The position numbers and the translations under genes are program-made. Of a DNA stretch of 64,000 nucleotides, positions 15,442-23,452 are shown in pieces (the first letter of the stretch is position 1; each line of letters opens with the position of its first letter). Origin of the DNA: Ruminococcus sp. GTDB lineage: Bacteria; Bacillota; Clostridia; Oscillospirales; Ruminococcaceae. Below the pieces are notes generated by a model. It saw only the letters and a program-made list of their open reading frames with translations, did no database searches and was not told the DNA's origin. The stretch lies in NCBI RefSeq assembly GCF_016287535.1, contig NZ_JAEFAJ010000005.1:62001-126000 (forward strand), in the 5' to 3' direction.

Positions 15442-18300
15442 TCATTCTGCGAGTATCTTCCTGCGGAAATCTATAATATCAAAAATATCAGTGCTTCCGT
15501 CGCCGTTAAGGTCAGCGGATCTGAACTGCTTTTCGTTGAATGTATATGTTCCGTGGATATATTTGTTCATAAGAACGATATCGCCTACGCTGAACTGTCC
15601 GTCGCCGTTGATGTCGCCGTCCTTATAAATAAGGGTGTCGTCCAGTTCCTCGAATTCTATGCCGTACATCTGAGCATAAGCCTCAGCCGTAGAGCCCTTG
15701 TAGCCGTGGATAACTGTTTTGCCGACAGGTCTGGAATCAAGTTCTTTTATCTCATAGGCTAATGTTCTGTAATCTGTACTGTTTTCCTGTATACCTACCA
15801 GTTCGTCAGCCGCCTTATAGTGTACCGGACGTATTGTCTGGTCGCCTGCGCAGATCTCGCATTCGGGATCGTAGATATAGATGTCACGAAGGAACAGCGC
15901 GTTCTTGAATGCGTCATAATCGATCACATGGGAGTATACATCGGCTCTTACAGTTTTCTTGTCGGTGGAGTTCACCATTTCCCAGCTCATTCTTGTAACG
16001 CTGCCCGGAATAGTGATATTTCCGTGTCCTGTTATACTTGCAACGCCTTCAGTACCGTCTTTTATGACGATATCATTTGCTTTTTCATCGACCTGAACGA
16101 GCCAGCCCTCAAAATATCCGAGCCCGTTCTCATATTCGACAACAGGAGCCTCACAGAATGCGTTCAGTCCGATGTGCTTAACGCTTGAGGGGATATGTAC
16201 GTCTGTCAGTGATGTACAGCCGTTGAATGCGTTGTCGCCGATTATATCCAGCTCATCCGGCAGATTGATGCTTTTGAGCTTGCTTGCGCCGCAGAAAGCG
16301 TTTCTGCTGATCACAGTAATTCCGTCGGGAAGTTCCACGCTTTCAACATTTTTGAGGCTGTGGAATGCGCCTGTGCGTATCTTCACAACGCTGTCCGGAA
16401 CGGTTATTTTTGTTTTATCGTAATCTGACGGAACTTTTATGAGCTCTGTCATGTCCTTGCTGTATATTATTCCGTCGACAGAAACCAGATACGGATTATC
16501 TTCACTTACTTCATAATATGCGGTATTGTCATACTGAAGGTCATTATTGTCATCAATGAACTGTATAGTTGCAGGAAGCTTGACTGTACCTGCCTTGAAA
16601 TTGCAGCCTATAACAAATGATGTTACAGGTACTCCCTTTATTTCATCGGGGATAACAACGTCCTTTGCGGTCTCATTATGCTCGCTGCTTAATCTTGCGG
16701 TAGCTACGGAATCACCGTATATCCAGTATGTTACGTCTCCCTCGTCATATATCTCTGGACCTACATTGACTGACGGAGGTACGAACGCATCAAATATCCT
16801 TCTTTTTTTACGTGCGTATTCCTCGGCTGTAGAGCCTTTATATCCGCGTATGATCGTATCATACTTTGCGGGATTGCCTATCTTTATAGGTGCTTTGTAT
16901 ACATTTTCAACTGGCTGTGCAACTGCATATCCTGATTCGTACTCAAAAAGATTGTTGTTCTGAGCATTCCTTTCCTTGACTTTCTCCATGTACTTTTCTA
17001 ATTTTTCTTTCAACACGGAAGAATTTACATGAACCACTTTCGCTATATCATAATCGTCATCATCTTCATCTTCATCAATTTCGATCAATGCGGTCTGTAC
17101 AGCTTTCTGAACCGAGTTGGCTGCAACACTTGCTGCGGCTACGCGGGTGTGTTTTACAGTATAATCATTCTCTTCGGTATTATCCTTTTCTTTGGGAGCT
17201 TCTTTCGGCTCTCTCCAATAAGCGGGGAGGCTCATCGCAGCGTCCTCTATAACGCAGTCGGGGTCTGTTATCCATATTTCCTTTATGGTCGTACAGCCAA
17301 GTGTACGTTCAGGAATAACAGGGCAGTGGAATTCTACCAGTTCAACACGCATATACAGTCCGAAAGCAAGGTATCTTCCGAGGTGGATAACAGATTCGGG
17401 CACTGTGATGACTTTCAGCTTGTTCTTTGAGACGAAGAGTCCTTCGATCGTACCTACTGTGCCCATACGTATATCAGCACGTTCTATATCTTTATCCGCG
17501 TTCACAGCCCACCTGTCAACGTAGTGTATGCCGTCCTCGTTTTCGACAGCTCCGGAATCTCTGAAAGCTTCACCGTACATATATTCAACAGAGCCCGGTA
17601 TCTTTATGCTTTTCAGAGCCTTTGTGCCCATGAAAGTTCCTGGGTTTATAACTTTTACACCGTCAGGGATATTTATGTCTGTAAGGCTGATACAGCCTGC
17701 GAAAGCTCCTTCGCCTATCTCTCTTATATTATAGCTTACCTTTATCTTAGTAAGCTTCTGGCAGGATATAAAAGCATACGGTGCAATCGTTCTTGCTTCG
17801 TCGGATATCGTTATCTCTGTGGCGCTTGCCGAAGGCGGGAAAGCTACGACAGTCTTCATATCCTTGCTGTAAAGTATACCGTCAACGACTGTGAATGACT
17901 CGTTGTCCTCGGTAACAGCTATTTCTTCAATAGTCTGCTCTGCAACATCATACCATTCCATAACACTGACGTTCTTGCCGAGAGTCAGCTTCTTTATCTT
18001 GGAACAGTCCCCGAATGCACCCCATTCTATACCAACAACAGGAATATCATTGATGGTATCGGGAACTGTGAATTCTTCAATGCTTTCGTCACTGACATGA
18101 TTAACAGCTGCATATCCCTTAAAGATACTGTAGGTGACGCCGTCTTTTTCTACAGTTGATGAACTGCTGCTGAAATCATATTCTGTGGTGGCCTCTGCCT
18201 CTGAAACTGCCTCTGCAGCCGCGTTGAACGGCACAGCTGATACAGAACCTGTTATAACAGTCAGTGCAGCAAGAATTGAAATAAATCCCTTGATTTTCAT
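15442..18300 (-). CDS. Secreted BspA-like leucine-rich repeat protein with C-terminal dockerin
   Basis: 952 residues. Signal peptide ~1-28, then many LRR_5 (BspA/TpLRR) repeats of the form ITIPxSVxxIGxxAFxxCxxLxxI, for example GVKVINPGTFMGTKALKSI and LDIIGDNAFNGCTSLTDVHI. The repeat array occurs as two modules, each ending in a GYKGSTAE(E/A)YA motif, which suggests an internal duplication. An acidic stretch (EIDEDEDDDDYD) separates them. The final ~60 residues are a dockerin (GDINGDGQFSVGDIVLM, DLNGDGSTDIFDIIDF). BspA repeats usually serve in binding to proteins or surfaces, so this may be a non-catalytic cellulosome subunit. It is the second dockerin gene carried by the element. RBS GGAGG lies before the ATG. 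Confidence 0.85.
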   Translation of the reverse strand: MKIKGFISILAALTVITGSVSAVPFNAAAEAVSEAEATTEYDFSSSSSTVEKDGVTYSIFKGYAAVNHVSDESIEEFTVPDTINDIPVVGIEWGAFGDCSKIKKLTLGKNVSVMEWYDVAEQTIEEIAVTEDNESFTVVDGILYSKDMKTVVAFPPSASATEITISDEARTIAPYAFISCQKLTKIKVSYNIREIGEGAFAGCISLTDINIPDGVKVINPGTFMGTKALKSIKIPGSVEYMYGEAFRDSGAVENEDGIHYVDRWAVNADKDIERADIRMGTVGTIEGLFVSKNKLKVITVPESVIHLGRYLAFGLYMRVELVEFHCPVIPERTLGCTTIKEIWITDPDCVIEDAAMSLPAYWREPKEAPKEKDNTEENDYTVKHTRVAAASVAANSVQKAVQTALIEIDEDEDDDDYDIAKVVHVNSSVLKEKLEKYMEKVKERNAQNNNLFEYESGYAVAQPVENVYKAPIKIGNPAKYDTIIRGYKGSTAEEYARKKRRIFDAFVPPSVNVGPEIYDEGDVTYWIYGDSVATARLSSEHNETAKDVVIPDEIKGVPVTSFVIGCNFKAGTVKLPATIQFIDDNNDLQYDNTAYYEVSEDNPYLVSVDGIIYSKDMTELIKVPSDYDKTKITVPDSVVKIRTGAFHSLKNVESVELPDGITVISRNAFCGASKLKSINLPDELDIIGDNAFNGCTSLTDVHIPSSVKHIGLNAFCEAPVVEYENGLGYFEGWLVQVDEKANDIVIKDGTEGVASITGHGNITIPGSVTRMSWEMVNSTDKKTVRADVYSHVIDYDAFKNALFLRDIYIYDPECEICAGDQTIRPVHYKAADELVGIQENSTDYRTLAYEIKELDSRPVGKTVIHGYKGSTAEAYAQMYGIEFEELDDTLIYKDGDINGDGQFSVGDIVLMNKYIHGTYTFNEKQFRSADLNGDGSTDIFDIIDFRRKILAE

Positions 18301-18490
18301 AGCAGTTTACCTCCAGTATTGAAAATTTATATATAATATATTATATCAGTTGAATTTCTGTATGTCAATCATTTTATTGCGGAGTTGTTTACGGGCTTTT
18401 TTCGGTGGTGCAGTAAACATAATGAGTAAATATCTTACTTGACACAAAATGTTACGGTGATCGTCCTCCGTATGAAAAGATACGGAGGAA

Positions 18491-18568
18491 ATGAAACATC
18501 TGTATGATATGGCTGCTTCGGATAAGAGAATCAGATCAACAAGGACTGTGTCCGTGATAAATGCGTAG
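18491..18568 (+). CDS. Possible 25-residue small ORF
   Basis: ATG at 18491 follows TACGGAGGAA, but the spacing is only 2 nt, and the frame closes at 18568 within the following terminator hairpin. The peptide begins MKHLYDMAASDKRIRS and has no recognised relatives. It may be a spurious ORF or the tail of a decayed gene. Confidence 0.2.
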   Translation: MKHLYDMAASDKRIRSTRTVSVINA

Positions 18569-18586
18569 CAGCCCCTTAGGGCTGCT
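18567..18586. terminator. Terminator after the GTPase operon
   Basis: AGCAGCCC and GGGCTGCT pair across CTTA, followed by TTTAAT on the plus strand. It sits past the end of the leftward GTPase operon and is likely used from both sides. Confidence 0.6.
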
Positions 18587-18618
18587 TTAATATGTATTCG
18601 TTTAAACCTTAGGATCAG

Positions 18619-19569
18619 TTATGTGAAAGTTGCAATTTTCTTTTCGGGAGGTTCACATTCATATAGATCAGCAATTCTCAGGAGAGGTATATCAATGTTT
18701 TCATTCTCATGGTGCTGAACTGTTATTTCAGCTGTTACAGTTACCCATTTCTCTTCCTGAACGCTGTAATATTTGTTGTATAACGCAACAAACCAGCAGA
18801 ACTCCATATCCGCTTCACAACAGGTCATTATATATCTTCCTACTGCGAAAACATTATTGGGGAGCTCAGGGCGTGAAGATATTATTGCCTTGAACTTAAC
18901 TGTCTTACCGTGATACTTCTTTGCTTCACTCATTATGTCGCTGTACCAGATCGCATAATCAGTATCCTTTATGACTATGGTCGGAGCTTCGATATCAAAG
19001 GGGAGGGGATCTTCGATGTCGTCAACTATCATCATACCGTTGTCGGCTTCGTAATATATCTCAGCTTTTCTGTTGATCGAGCGTATGATCTTATGAAGCT
19101 CATTGACATCGGCTCGGTTTGCATAGCGATTGAAAATTACAACATCACTGACATTGACCTTGTCTATAACGAGACTTCCGAGGTTTTGGGTATAACTTTG
19201 AAAGGTCGAAGCTTCGGCGATGAATACTGTCTGGAAAATCTTCCAGTTTGCGGGCTTGTTAAGCAGCAAGTCCGTAAGATGCCACATACCGTTATATTCG
19301 ATAAGTATTTTATCTGCGTCACATTCGTCTGATAGCTTCAGGAGCAGCTGTTCGTCAAGCTCTGACTTATCCTCTATAGTATGAAGTTTAATACTTTTAC
19401 CGCCAAACTGCGACAGATCATATTCCTCTATCCCTTCTTCACAGGTGACGAGAAGAATGTTCTCATCAAGTCCGAAGCGTTTATTGGATATTGTTTCCTG
19501 TATAAACTGTGTTTTTCCTGCTTCGAGAAAACCGAGAAACAGATATACGGGTATTGCCTTGCTGCTCAT
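18619..19569 (-). CDS. COG0523-like GTPase fused to a YcgQ-type (DUF1980) C-terminal domain
   Basis: 316 residues from the ATG at 19569, chosen because it forms an ATGA overlap with the stop of the upstream GTPase; an earlier in-frame ATG at 19581 is possible. The N-terminal P-loop is [11 protein letters not shown]3E-like body follows, with [11 protein letters not shown] at the NKxD position (NR-A, so the guanine motif is degenerate). The CxCC metal motif of COG0523 is absent. The last ~105 residues ([13 protein letters not shown], then [17 protein letters not shown]) match the C-terminal OB-like domain of the TIGR03943/YcgQ family, whose Cys-Cys-x-x-Asp is typical. YcgQ and COG0523 proteins are linked to metal, mainly zinc, homeostasis. 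A partner or metal-binding subunit of the upstream GTPase is inferred. Confidence 0.65.
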   Translation of the reverse strand: MSSKAIPVYLFLGFLEAGKTQFIQETISNKRFGLDENILLVTCEEGIEEYDLSQFGGKSIKLHTIEDKSELDEQLLLKLSDECDADKILIEYNGMWHLTDLLLNKPANWKIFQTVFIAEASTFQSYTQNLGSLVIDKVNVSDVVIFNRYANRADVNELHKIIRSINRKAEIYYEADNGMMIVDDIEDPLPFDIEAPTIVIKDTDYAIWYSDIMSEAKKYHGKTVKFKAIISSRPELPNNVFAVGRYIMTCCEADMEFCWFVALYNKYYSVQEEKWVTVTAEITVQHHENENIDIPLLRIADLYECEPPEKKIATFT

Positions 19570-20672
19570 ATAGTCAGGCATCTTTCGAGTTTTGCAAGAA
19601 TATCCGCTTTTTTGTATCCCTTTCCTATGAATACCAGCTGATTGATACGGTCGCCGTATCTGTCGTCCCAGTCATCTTTCAGGTCAGGATAATTCTCGAA
19701 CATGACATCAAGCTCCTCCTGCGGACAAGCTGCAAGCCACTCGTTCAGCTCCGTAACGCTTGCGTTTCTGCCAGCCTGCTCAAAGAGCTGTATATGTACA
19801 TCGTCATCTGCGAACCATACATAACCCTTTGTACGGATAAGCTCCTTTGGGTATTCATCAACCAAGTCCATGAATTTATCGCGGTCAAAAGGGCGGGGCT
19901 CCTCAAAGACAAAAGAGGTTATACCGTATTCGTCCATGCAGGCTTCCTTGTCTGTGGGCTCATTGGTATTGAGAGCACGCTGTACAGATGATGAAGCAAG
20001 TACCGCATGATAGTCGAATTCTTTTCCGTGCATTATCTTTTCTGTATCGACTTCGCTGTTTACACAGGGGATTATCTCAGCTTCTGACTGTATATCGCGG
20101 ATAGCTTTTGTTACTTCTTCTGTCTGCTCAGCACTTAGCAAGTCTGTCTTGTTAAGGATTATAAGGTTACAGAACTCTATCTGGTCGATAATAAGGTTGA
20201 TGATATCGCCTTCTTCGGTATCGTTTTCCATAGAGAGCTCACGCAGGAACTCGCGGTAGATACGGTCAGCGTCAACAACTGAAACAACTGAGCTCAGATA
20301 TACGTTTGTGCCGGGGTTATCCTCAGTGTAGACCACGAATGAAGCGGCAATATTTGACGGCTCGCTGATTCCCGAAGCCTCTACGAAAACCGCTTCGATA
20401 TCTGGAAGCTGAGAGATACGCTCTATCTCAGCTATGAACTCGTCCCTGAGAGTACAGCATATACAGCCGTTCTGAAGCTCGACCATTTCAACAGAAGATA
20501 TCCGGTCACGGTTTTTATTGAGGAGAGCAGCGTCTATGTTGACGCTGCCCATATCATTTACGATAAGTGCTATCTTACGCTTTTCCTGTTTCAGCAGGTT
20601 CTGCATGAGAGTGGTCTTTCCGGAACCAAGATAGCCTGTGATAAGTATAACTGGAATTTTGTTTTTTGACAT
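19566..20672 (-). CDS. COG0523 (CobW/ZNG-type) metal-chaperone GTPase
   Basis: 368 residues. Walker [16 protein letters not shown] at residues ~13-27; the family hallmark CxCC in [21 protein letters not shown] (switch/Walker B region); NKTDLL as guanine motif; CobW C-terminal domain from ~245 with the [14 protein letters not shown] strand. COG0523 members insert or deliver Zn, Co or Fe to client proteins. It is first in a two-gene operon, coupled by ATGA to the DUF1980-fused paralogue, and driven from a promoter with overlapping Fur-type boxes, so expression under metal limitation is likely. Which metal is unclear: the box fits Fur better than the Bacillus Zur consensus. RBS GAGGT precedes the ATG. 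Confidence 0.88.
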   Translation of the reverse strand: MSKNKIPVILITGYLGSGKTTLMQNLLKQEKRKIALIVNDMGSVNIDAALLNKNRDRISSVEMVELQNGCICCTLRDEFIAEIERISQLPDIEAVFVEASGISEPSNIAASFVVYTEDNPGTNVYLSSVVSVVDADRIYREFLRELSMENDTEEGDIINLIIDQIEFCNLIILNKTDLLSAEQTEEVTKAIRDIQSEAEIIPCVNSEVDTEKIMHGKEFDYHAVLASSSVQRALNTNEPTDKEACMDEYGITSFVFEEPRPFDRDKFMDLVDEYPKELIRTKGYVWFADDDVHIQLFEQAGRNASVTELNEWLAACPQEELDVMFENYPDLKDDWDDRYGDRINQLVFIGKGYKKADILAKLERCLTI

Positions 20673-20767
20673 AGTGTACCTCGTTTCATATCATGGAATT
20701 GCAAACTTTCTCGTCTATATGATATCTCTTTCCGAATGTTTTACAATATGTTTGCCTCTTCCAAAAT

Positions 20768-20788
20768 TGAAAATGATTATCATTATCA
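20768..20788. promoter_or_regulatory. Overlapping Fur-family operators of the GTPase operon
   Basis: TGAAAATGATTATCA (20768-20782) and TGATTATCATTATCA (20774-20788) each match the 7-1-7 Fur consensus TGATAATnATTATCA at all but one fixed base, offset by 6 as in classic Fur sites. They lie just downstream of the minus-strand -10, where a bound repressor would block transcription. Confidence 0.8.
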
Positions 20789-20802
20789 TATTAGCTTTAC
20801 TT

Positions 20803-20830
20803 ATTATATCATACCAAATGTGAATGTCAA
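20803..20830 (-). promoter_or_regulatory. Promoter of the COG0523 operon
   Basis: On the minus strand TTGACA (20825-20830), a 16-nt spacer and TATAAT (20803-20808). The Fur-type operators begin about 15 nt downstream of the -10, close to the start of transcription. Confidence 0.75.
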
Positions 20831-20865
20831 TACTTTCAAAATTTTTTTCACACGCTTTTCACAAT

Positions 20866-20880
20866 TGAGAATGATTATCA
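20866..20880. promoter_or_regulatory. Second Fur-family operator, facing the small ORF and recombinase
   Basis: TGAGAATGATTATCA matches the 7-1-7 Fur consensus with one mismatch. It lies 56 nt before the small ORF at 20936, and a TTGAGA at 20865-20870 with a TATAGT at 20892-20897 could be part of a rightward promoter, although the spacing is long. It is about 80 nt from the other operator pair and on the opposite side of the GTPase promoter. Confidence 0.7.
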
Positions 20881-20935
20881 AATTCTGACTTTATAGTGAA
20901 ATGCCTATATTCCCAAAAAAATGGAGGCAAAGGTC

Positions 20936-21112
20936 ATGAAGTTATACGGCATGGCAGCACTGCATATAATCCAAAGGAAGGAAGTGAACTCAGTGAAAGA
21001 AATATTACATACAAAAAGCAGTTTCACATCGCAGAATACGGAACAGATCAAAAAAAGTGTTACTGCGAAGGTTGAAAAGCTGATAAACAGTCATCTCAAA
21101 AAGCTGTGCTGA
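20936..21112 (+). CDS. Small protein upstream of the serine recombinase
   Basis: 58 residues from the ATG at 20936, which has GGAGG (20923-20927) 8 nt upstream; a second AAGGAAGG near 20972 could serve an inner GTG start. The C-terminal 40 residues are helix-prone and basic (SFTSQNTEQIKKSVTAKVEK, then NSHLKKLC). No family is recognised. It ends 36 nt before the recombinase and probably shares its transcript. Small basic proteins beside serine integrases sometimes act as recombination directionality factors; that role is only a suggestion here. Confidence 0.5.
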   Translation: MKLYGMAALHIIQRKEVNSVKEILHTKSSFTSQNTEQIKKSVTAKVEKLINSHLKKLC

Positions 21113-21148
21113 AATATAAGCGATAAATGAAAAGAGGCGTTGCGGTCA

Positions 21149-22720
21149 ATGCCGAAAGTGGCTATATACTGCCGTTTATCCATAGAGGATAAGGACAGGG
21201 CTGAGAACGGCGCAAGTGCAAGTATTCAGAATCAGAAAGCCATGCTTCGTGATTACTGCCATGAGCGTGACTGGGAGATATTCGATATTTATATTGACGA
21301 CGGCTACAGCGGCATTGACCGCAGCCGTCCTGAATTCAACAGACTGCTGCTGGACTGCGAGGCTGGAAAAATCGACATTGTACTATGCAAGGATCAATCC
21401 CGTTTTTCGCGTGACACAGTGGTGATCGAGCAGTTCATAAATGACAGGTTCATAGAGTGGGGGATACGCTTCATCGGAGTTGTCGATAACGCCGATACCG
21501 AGAGCGAAAGTTACTCCACAATGCGGCTGTTCACCAGTGCCTATAACGAGATGTACGTCAAGGATATATCAGCCAAAATAAGGCGTACTCTCGCGTATAA
21601 ACGTGAGCAGGGGCAGTTTATAGGATCATTTGCTCCCTATGGTTATCAGATAGACTCAAACGATAAACATCACCTTGTTATTAACGAGGAGACTGCGTCG
21701 GTTGTAAGACGGATATTCGATATGTACGTCAGCGGAGATGGCTATCGCAGGATAGTGCAGAAGCTGAACGGAGACGGCATTGTAAGTCCTACAGAGTACA
21801 AGCGTCAGAAGGGTTCCCGTTATGTAAACTGCAATGCTGATTCGAGCAATGCGAAGGGACTCTGGACACAATCTACTGTTGTAAGAATTCTGCAAAACGA
21901 GATGTATACAGGTACGCTTGTGCAGGGAAAATCCCGCAACATCAGCTACAAGAACAAGAAACGGAAAAAGGTGGAGCAGGCTGACTGGATTCGTATTCCC
22001 TGCGCTCATGAGGCTATAATAGATGCTGAGACATGGTCGCGTACTCAGGAGCGTCTTAACAGCAATAGCAGGGCCGGAAAAAATTCACAGGAACTGTCTC
22101 CGCTGTCGGGCAAGGTCAGATGTGCCTGCTGTGGACGTCCTATGAAACGTAATGTTTATTATAACAAGGCTAAGACCATTAAGTATTACGGTCTGCAATG
22201 CGCCACCTACAAGACAGGGGCAATGAACTGCCCAAATAAAACAAGTATCAGCGGTCTTGTCCTCGAAAAGCGTATTCTTGACGAGCTTAACGCTATCATA
22301 GAGCAGTTCTGTCAGCCTGACGAGCTACAGATAACAGATATTTACTGTGAACAGCAAAAGGAGCTTGAACGCAGGCTCAGTATAGCTGTGGAAAGGCATA
22401 AACAAGCTAAGGAGCGCCTTTTGAAGATGTACAAGGACAAACTCGACGGCTTGCTGTCAGACGAGGACTATGCCGTGTTCAGACAAAGCCTCAGCAATGA
22501 GGAAGAAAAGCTTTCTGAACAGGTAGCAGAAGTAAGTGAAAAGATAACGGAGTTACGAAAGCGTCAGAGAAATGCCGAGGGGCAGAAGGCATTGATCAGG
22601 CAGTATACCCACTTTGAAAAGCTGGACCGCAGTATCGCTGACGAGTTCATCGATTATATCGAGATAGGGGAGACCTGCGAGACCGGCGAGCGAGAAGTAC
22701 ATATACACTGGAAGCTGTAG
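21149..22720 (+). CDS. Large serine recombinase (integrase of the element)
   Basis: 523 residues from the ATG at 21149, chosen over an upstream TTG because GAGG at 21134-21137 gives an 11-nt spacing. Resolvase domain ~3-150 with catalytic Ser11 in YCRLSIEDKD and the DQSRFSRD motif; Recombinase domain ~165-270; zinc ribbon with CACCGRPMKR and later Cys residues; coiled-coil region ~370-470; a C-terminal part ending in EFIDYIEIGE as in DUF4368-bearing TndX/TnpX-type enzymes. It joins attP and attB by a 2-bp staggered exchange. It lies beside attR and is the obvious agent of insertion and excision. It appears intact. Confidence 0.95.
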   Translation: MPKVAIYCRLSIEDKDRAENGASASIQNQKAMLRDYCHERDWEIFDIYIDDGYSGIDRSRPEFNRLLLDCEAGKIDIVLCKDQSRFSRDTVVIEQFINDRFIEWGIRFIGVVDNADTESESYSTMRLFTSAYNEMYVKDISAKIRRTLAYKREQGQFIGSFAPYGYQIDSNDKHHLVINEETASVVRRIFDMYVSGDGYRRIVQKLNGDGIVSPTEYKRQKGSRYVNCNADSSNAKGLWTQSTVVRILQNEMYTGTLVQGKSRNISYKNKKRKKVEQADWIRIPCAHEAIIDAETWSRTQERLNSNSRAGKNSQELSPLSGKVRCACCGRPMKRNVYYNKAKTIKYYGLQCATYKTGAMNCPNKTSISGLVLEKRILDELNAIIEQFCQPDELQITDIYCEQQKELERRLSIAVERHKQAKERLLKMYKDKLDGLLSDEDYAVFRQSLSNEEEKLSEQVAEVSEKITELRKRQRNAEGQKALIRQYTHFEKLDRSIADEFIDYIEIGETCETGEREVHIHWKL

Positions 22721-22850
22721 CGGTTTGTCCGGAAAAGACGTACCGCTATTATTATGGTATTTACTTTTGAAAAACACGAAATCGTGATATAATATACCTG
22801 CAAAAGACTATTTTAAGCCAATTACCCAACTCAGTTCAAGTTGACGCACC

Positions 22851-22858
22851 ACATGGCG
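22851..22858. repeat. attR core of the integrative element
   Basis: Right copy of ACATGGCG. Element sequence lies to its left and amidase codons to its right (GGT ATT GAT GGC GGA TGC). The inferred crossover is CA at 22852-22853. Confidence 0.85.
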
Positions 22859-23418
22859 GTATTGATGGCGGATGCACATCTGCGGAGGGAGTTCCGGAAA
22901 AGGGGATAAATCTTGATATAATGCTGCGGCTCCGTGACCTGCTTGAAGTAAACGGCTATGAGGTGAAGGTCACAAGGGAAAGCGACAAGTCGATACACGA
23001 CGCAGGCATAGAGGGGATAGCGGAGCAGAAAAGCTCTGATATGGATAATCGTCTTGCAATATTTAATGAGAGCAGCAATGCGGTGTGCATATCTGTACAT
23101 CAGAACCAGTTCACCGACCCGAAGTACAGCGGAGCACAGATGTTTTACTCAGGCAGCAACAGCACCAGTGAGGTGCTTGCGGAGATGCTTCAGGAGAGGT
23201 TCAGGAGTCTTTTGCAGCCTGACAATAACCGTGAGATAAAGCTTTGCGGCAAGGAGCTGTTCCTGTGCTATTACAGCAACAATCCAACGGTAATGGCTGA
23301 ATGCGGCTTTTTGTCGAATCCTGAGGAGGCGGCTCTGCTGAATACTGAGGAATACCGTGAAAAGGTAGCCTTTACGCTTTTCAGCGGCATAAACGATTTT
23401 GTAAACCGTAAAAGGTAA
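22859..23418 (+). pseudogene. cwlD: cwlD-type N-acetylmuramoyl-L-alanine amidase, 3' fragment
   Basis: Carries all of Amidase_3 after the first motif: the Glu in VPEKGINLD, KVTRESD, the SSDMDNRLA segment, the zinc-ligand His in ISVHQNQF, GAQMFYSG, and the catalytic Glu in VMAECGFLSNPEEA. This order and the KSSDM/LQP features fit CwlD. Codons continue in phase from the fragment at 7570-7744. By itself it lacks the first zinc His. An ATG at 22921 could start a truncated product, but no RBS is evident. A TATAAT at 22788-22793 just inside the element might transcribe it. Excision of the element would rebuild the gene. Confidence 0.9.
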
Positions 23419-23420
23419 AA

Positions 23421-23444
23421 AACGGGAGCATAAACGCTCCCGTT
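23421..23444. terminator. Bidirectional terminator
   Basis: AACGGGAGC and GCTCCCGTT pair around ATAAAC between the amidase fragment and the leftward regulator gene. Confidence 0.75.
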
Positions 23445-23452
23445 TCCGCATA

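Larger units (their letters stand above)
7737..22858. mobile_element. 15.1-kb serine-recombinase integrative element inserted in the amidase gene
   Basis: Bounded by direct repeats ACATGGCG at 7737-7744 and 22851-22858 inside the two halves of one amidase gene. The sequence specific to the element is 15,114 bp with one core copy. The large serine recombinase lies at the right end, ~130 bp from the attachment site, as is usual. Joining the element ends gives an attP with arms 22830-22851 and 7740-7761 that match as inverted repeats at 16 of 22 positions, centred on the dinucleotide CA. This is the layout expected for serine integrases. Cargo: GH9 dockerin cellulase, cysteine hydrolase, MetE, BspA-like dockerin protein, two COG0523 GTPases, a small ORF. 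No capsid, replication or conjugation genes are seen, so spread probably depends on other elements or on uptake of DNA. Confidence 0.92.

Noticed and set aside
22553..22777. Minus-strand ORF over the end of the recombinase gene
   Set aside because: Shadow of the recombinase reading frame, with no RBS.
7737..22858. Prophage or ICE interpretation of the element
   Set aside because: No structural, lysis, replication, relaxase or type IV secretion genes are present; only the recombinase marks mobility.
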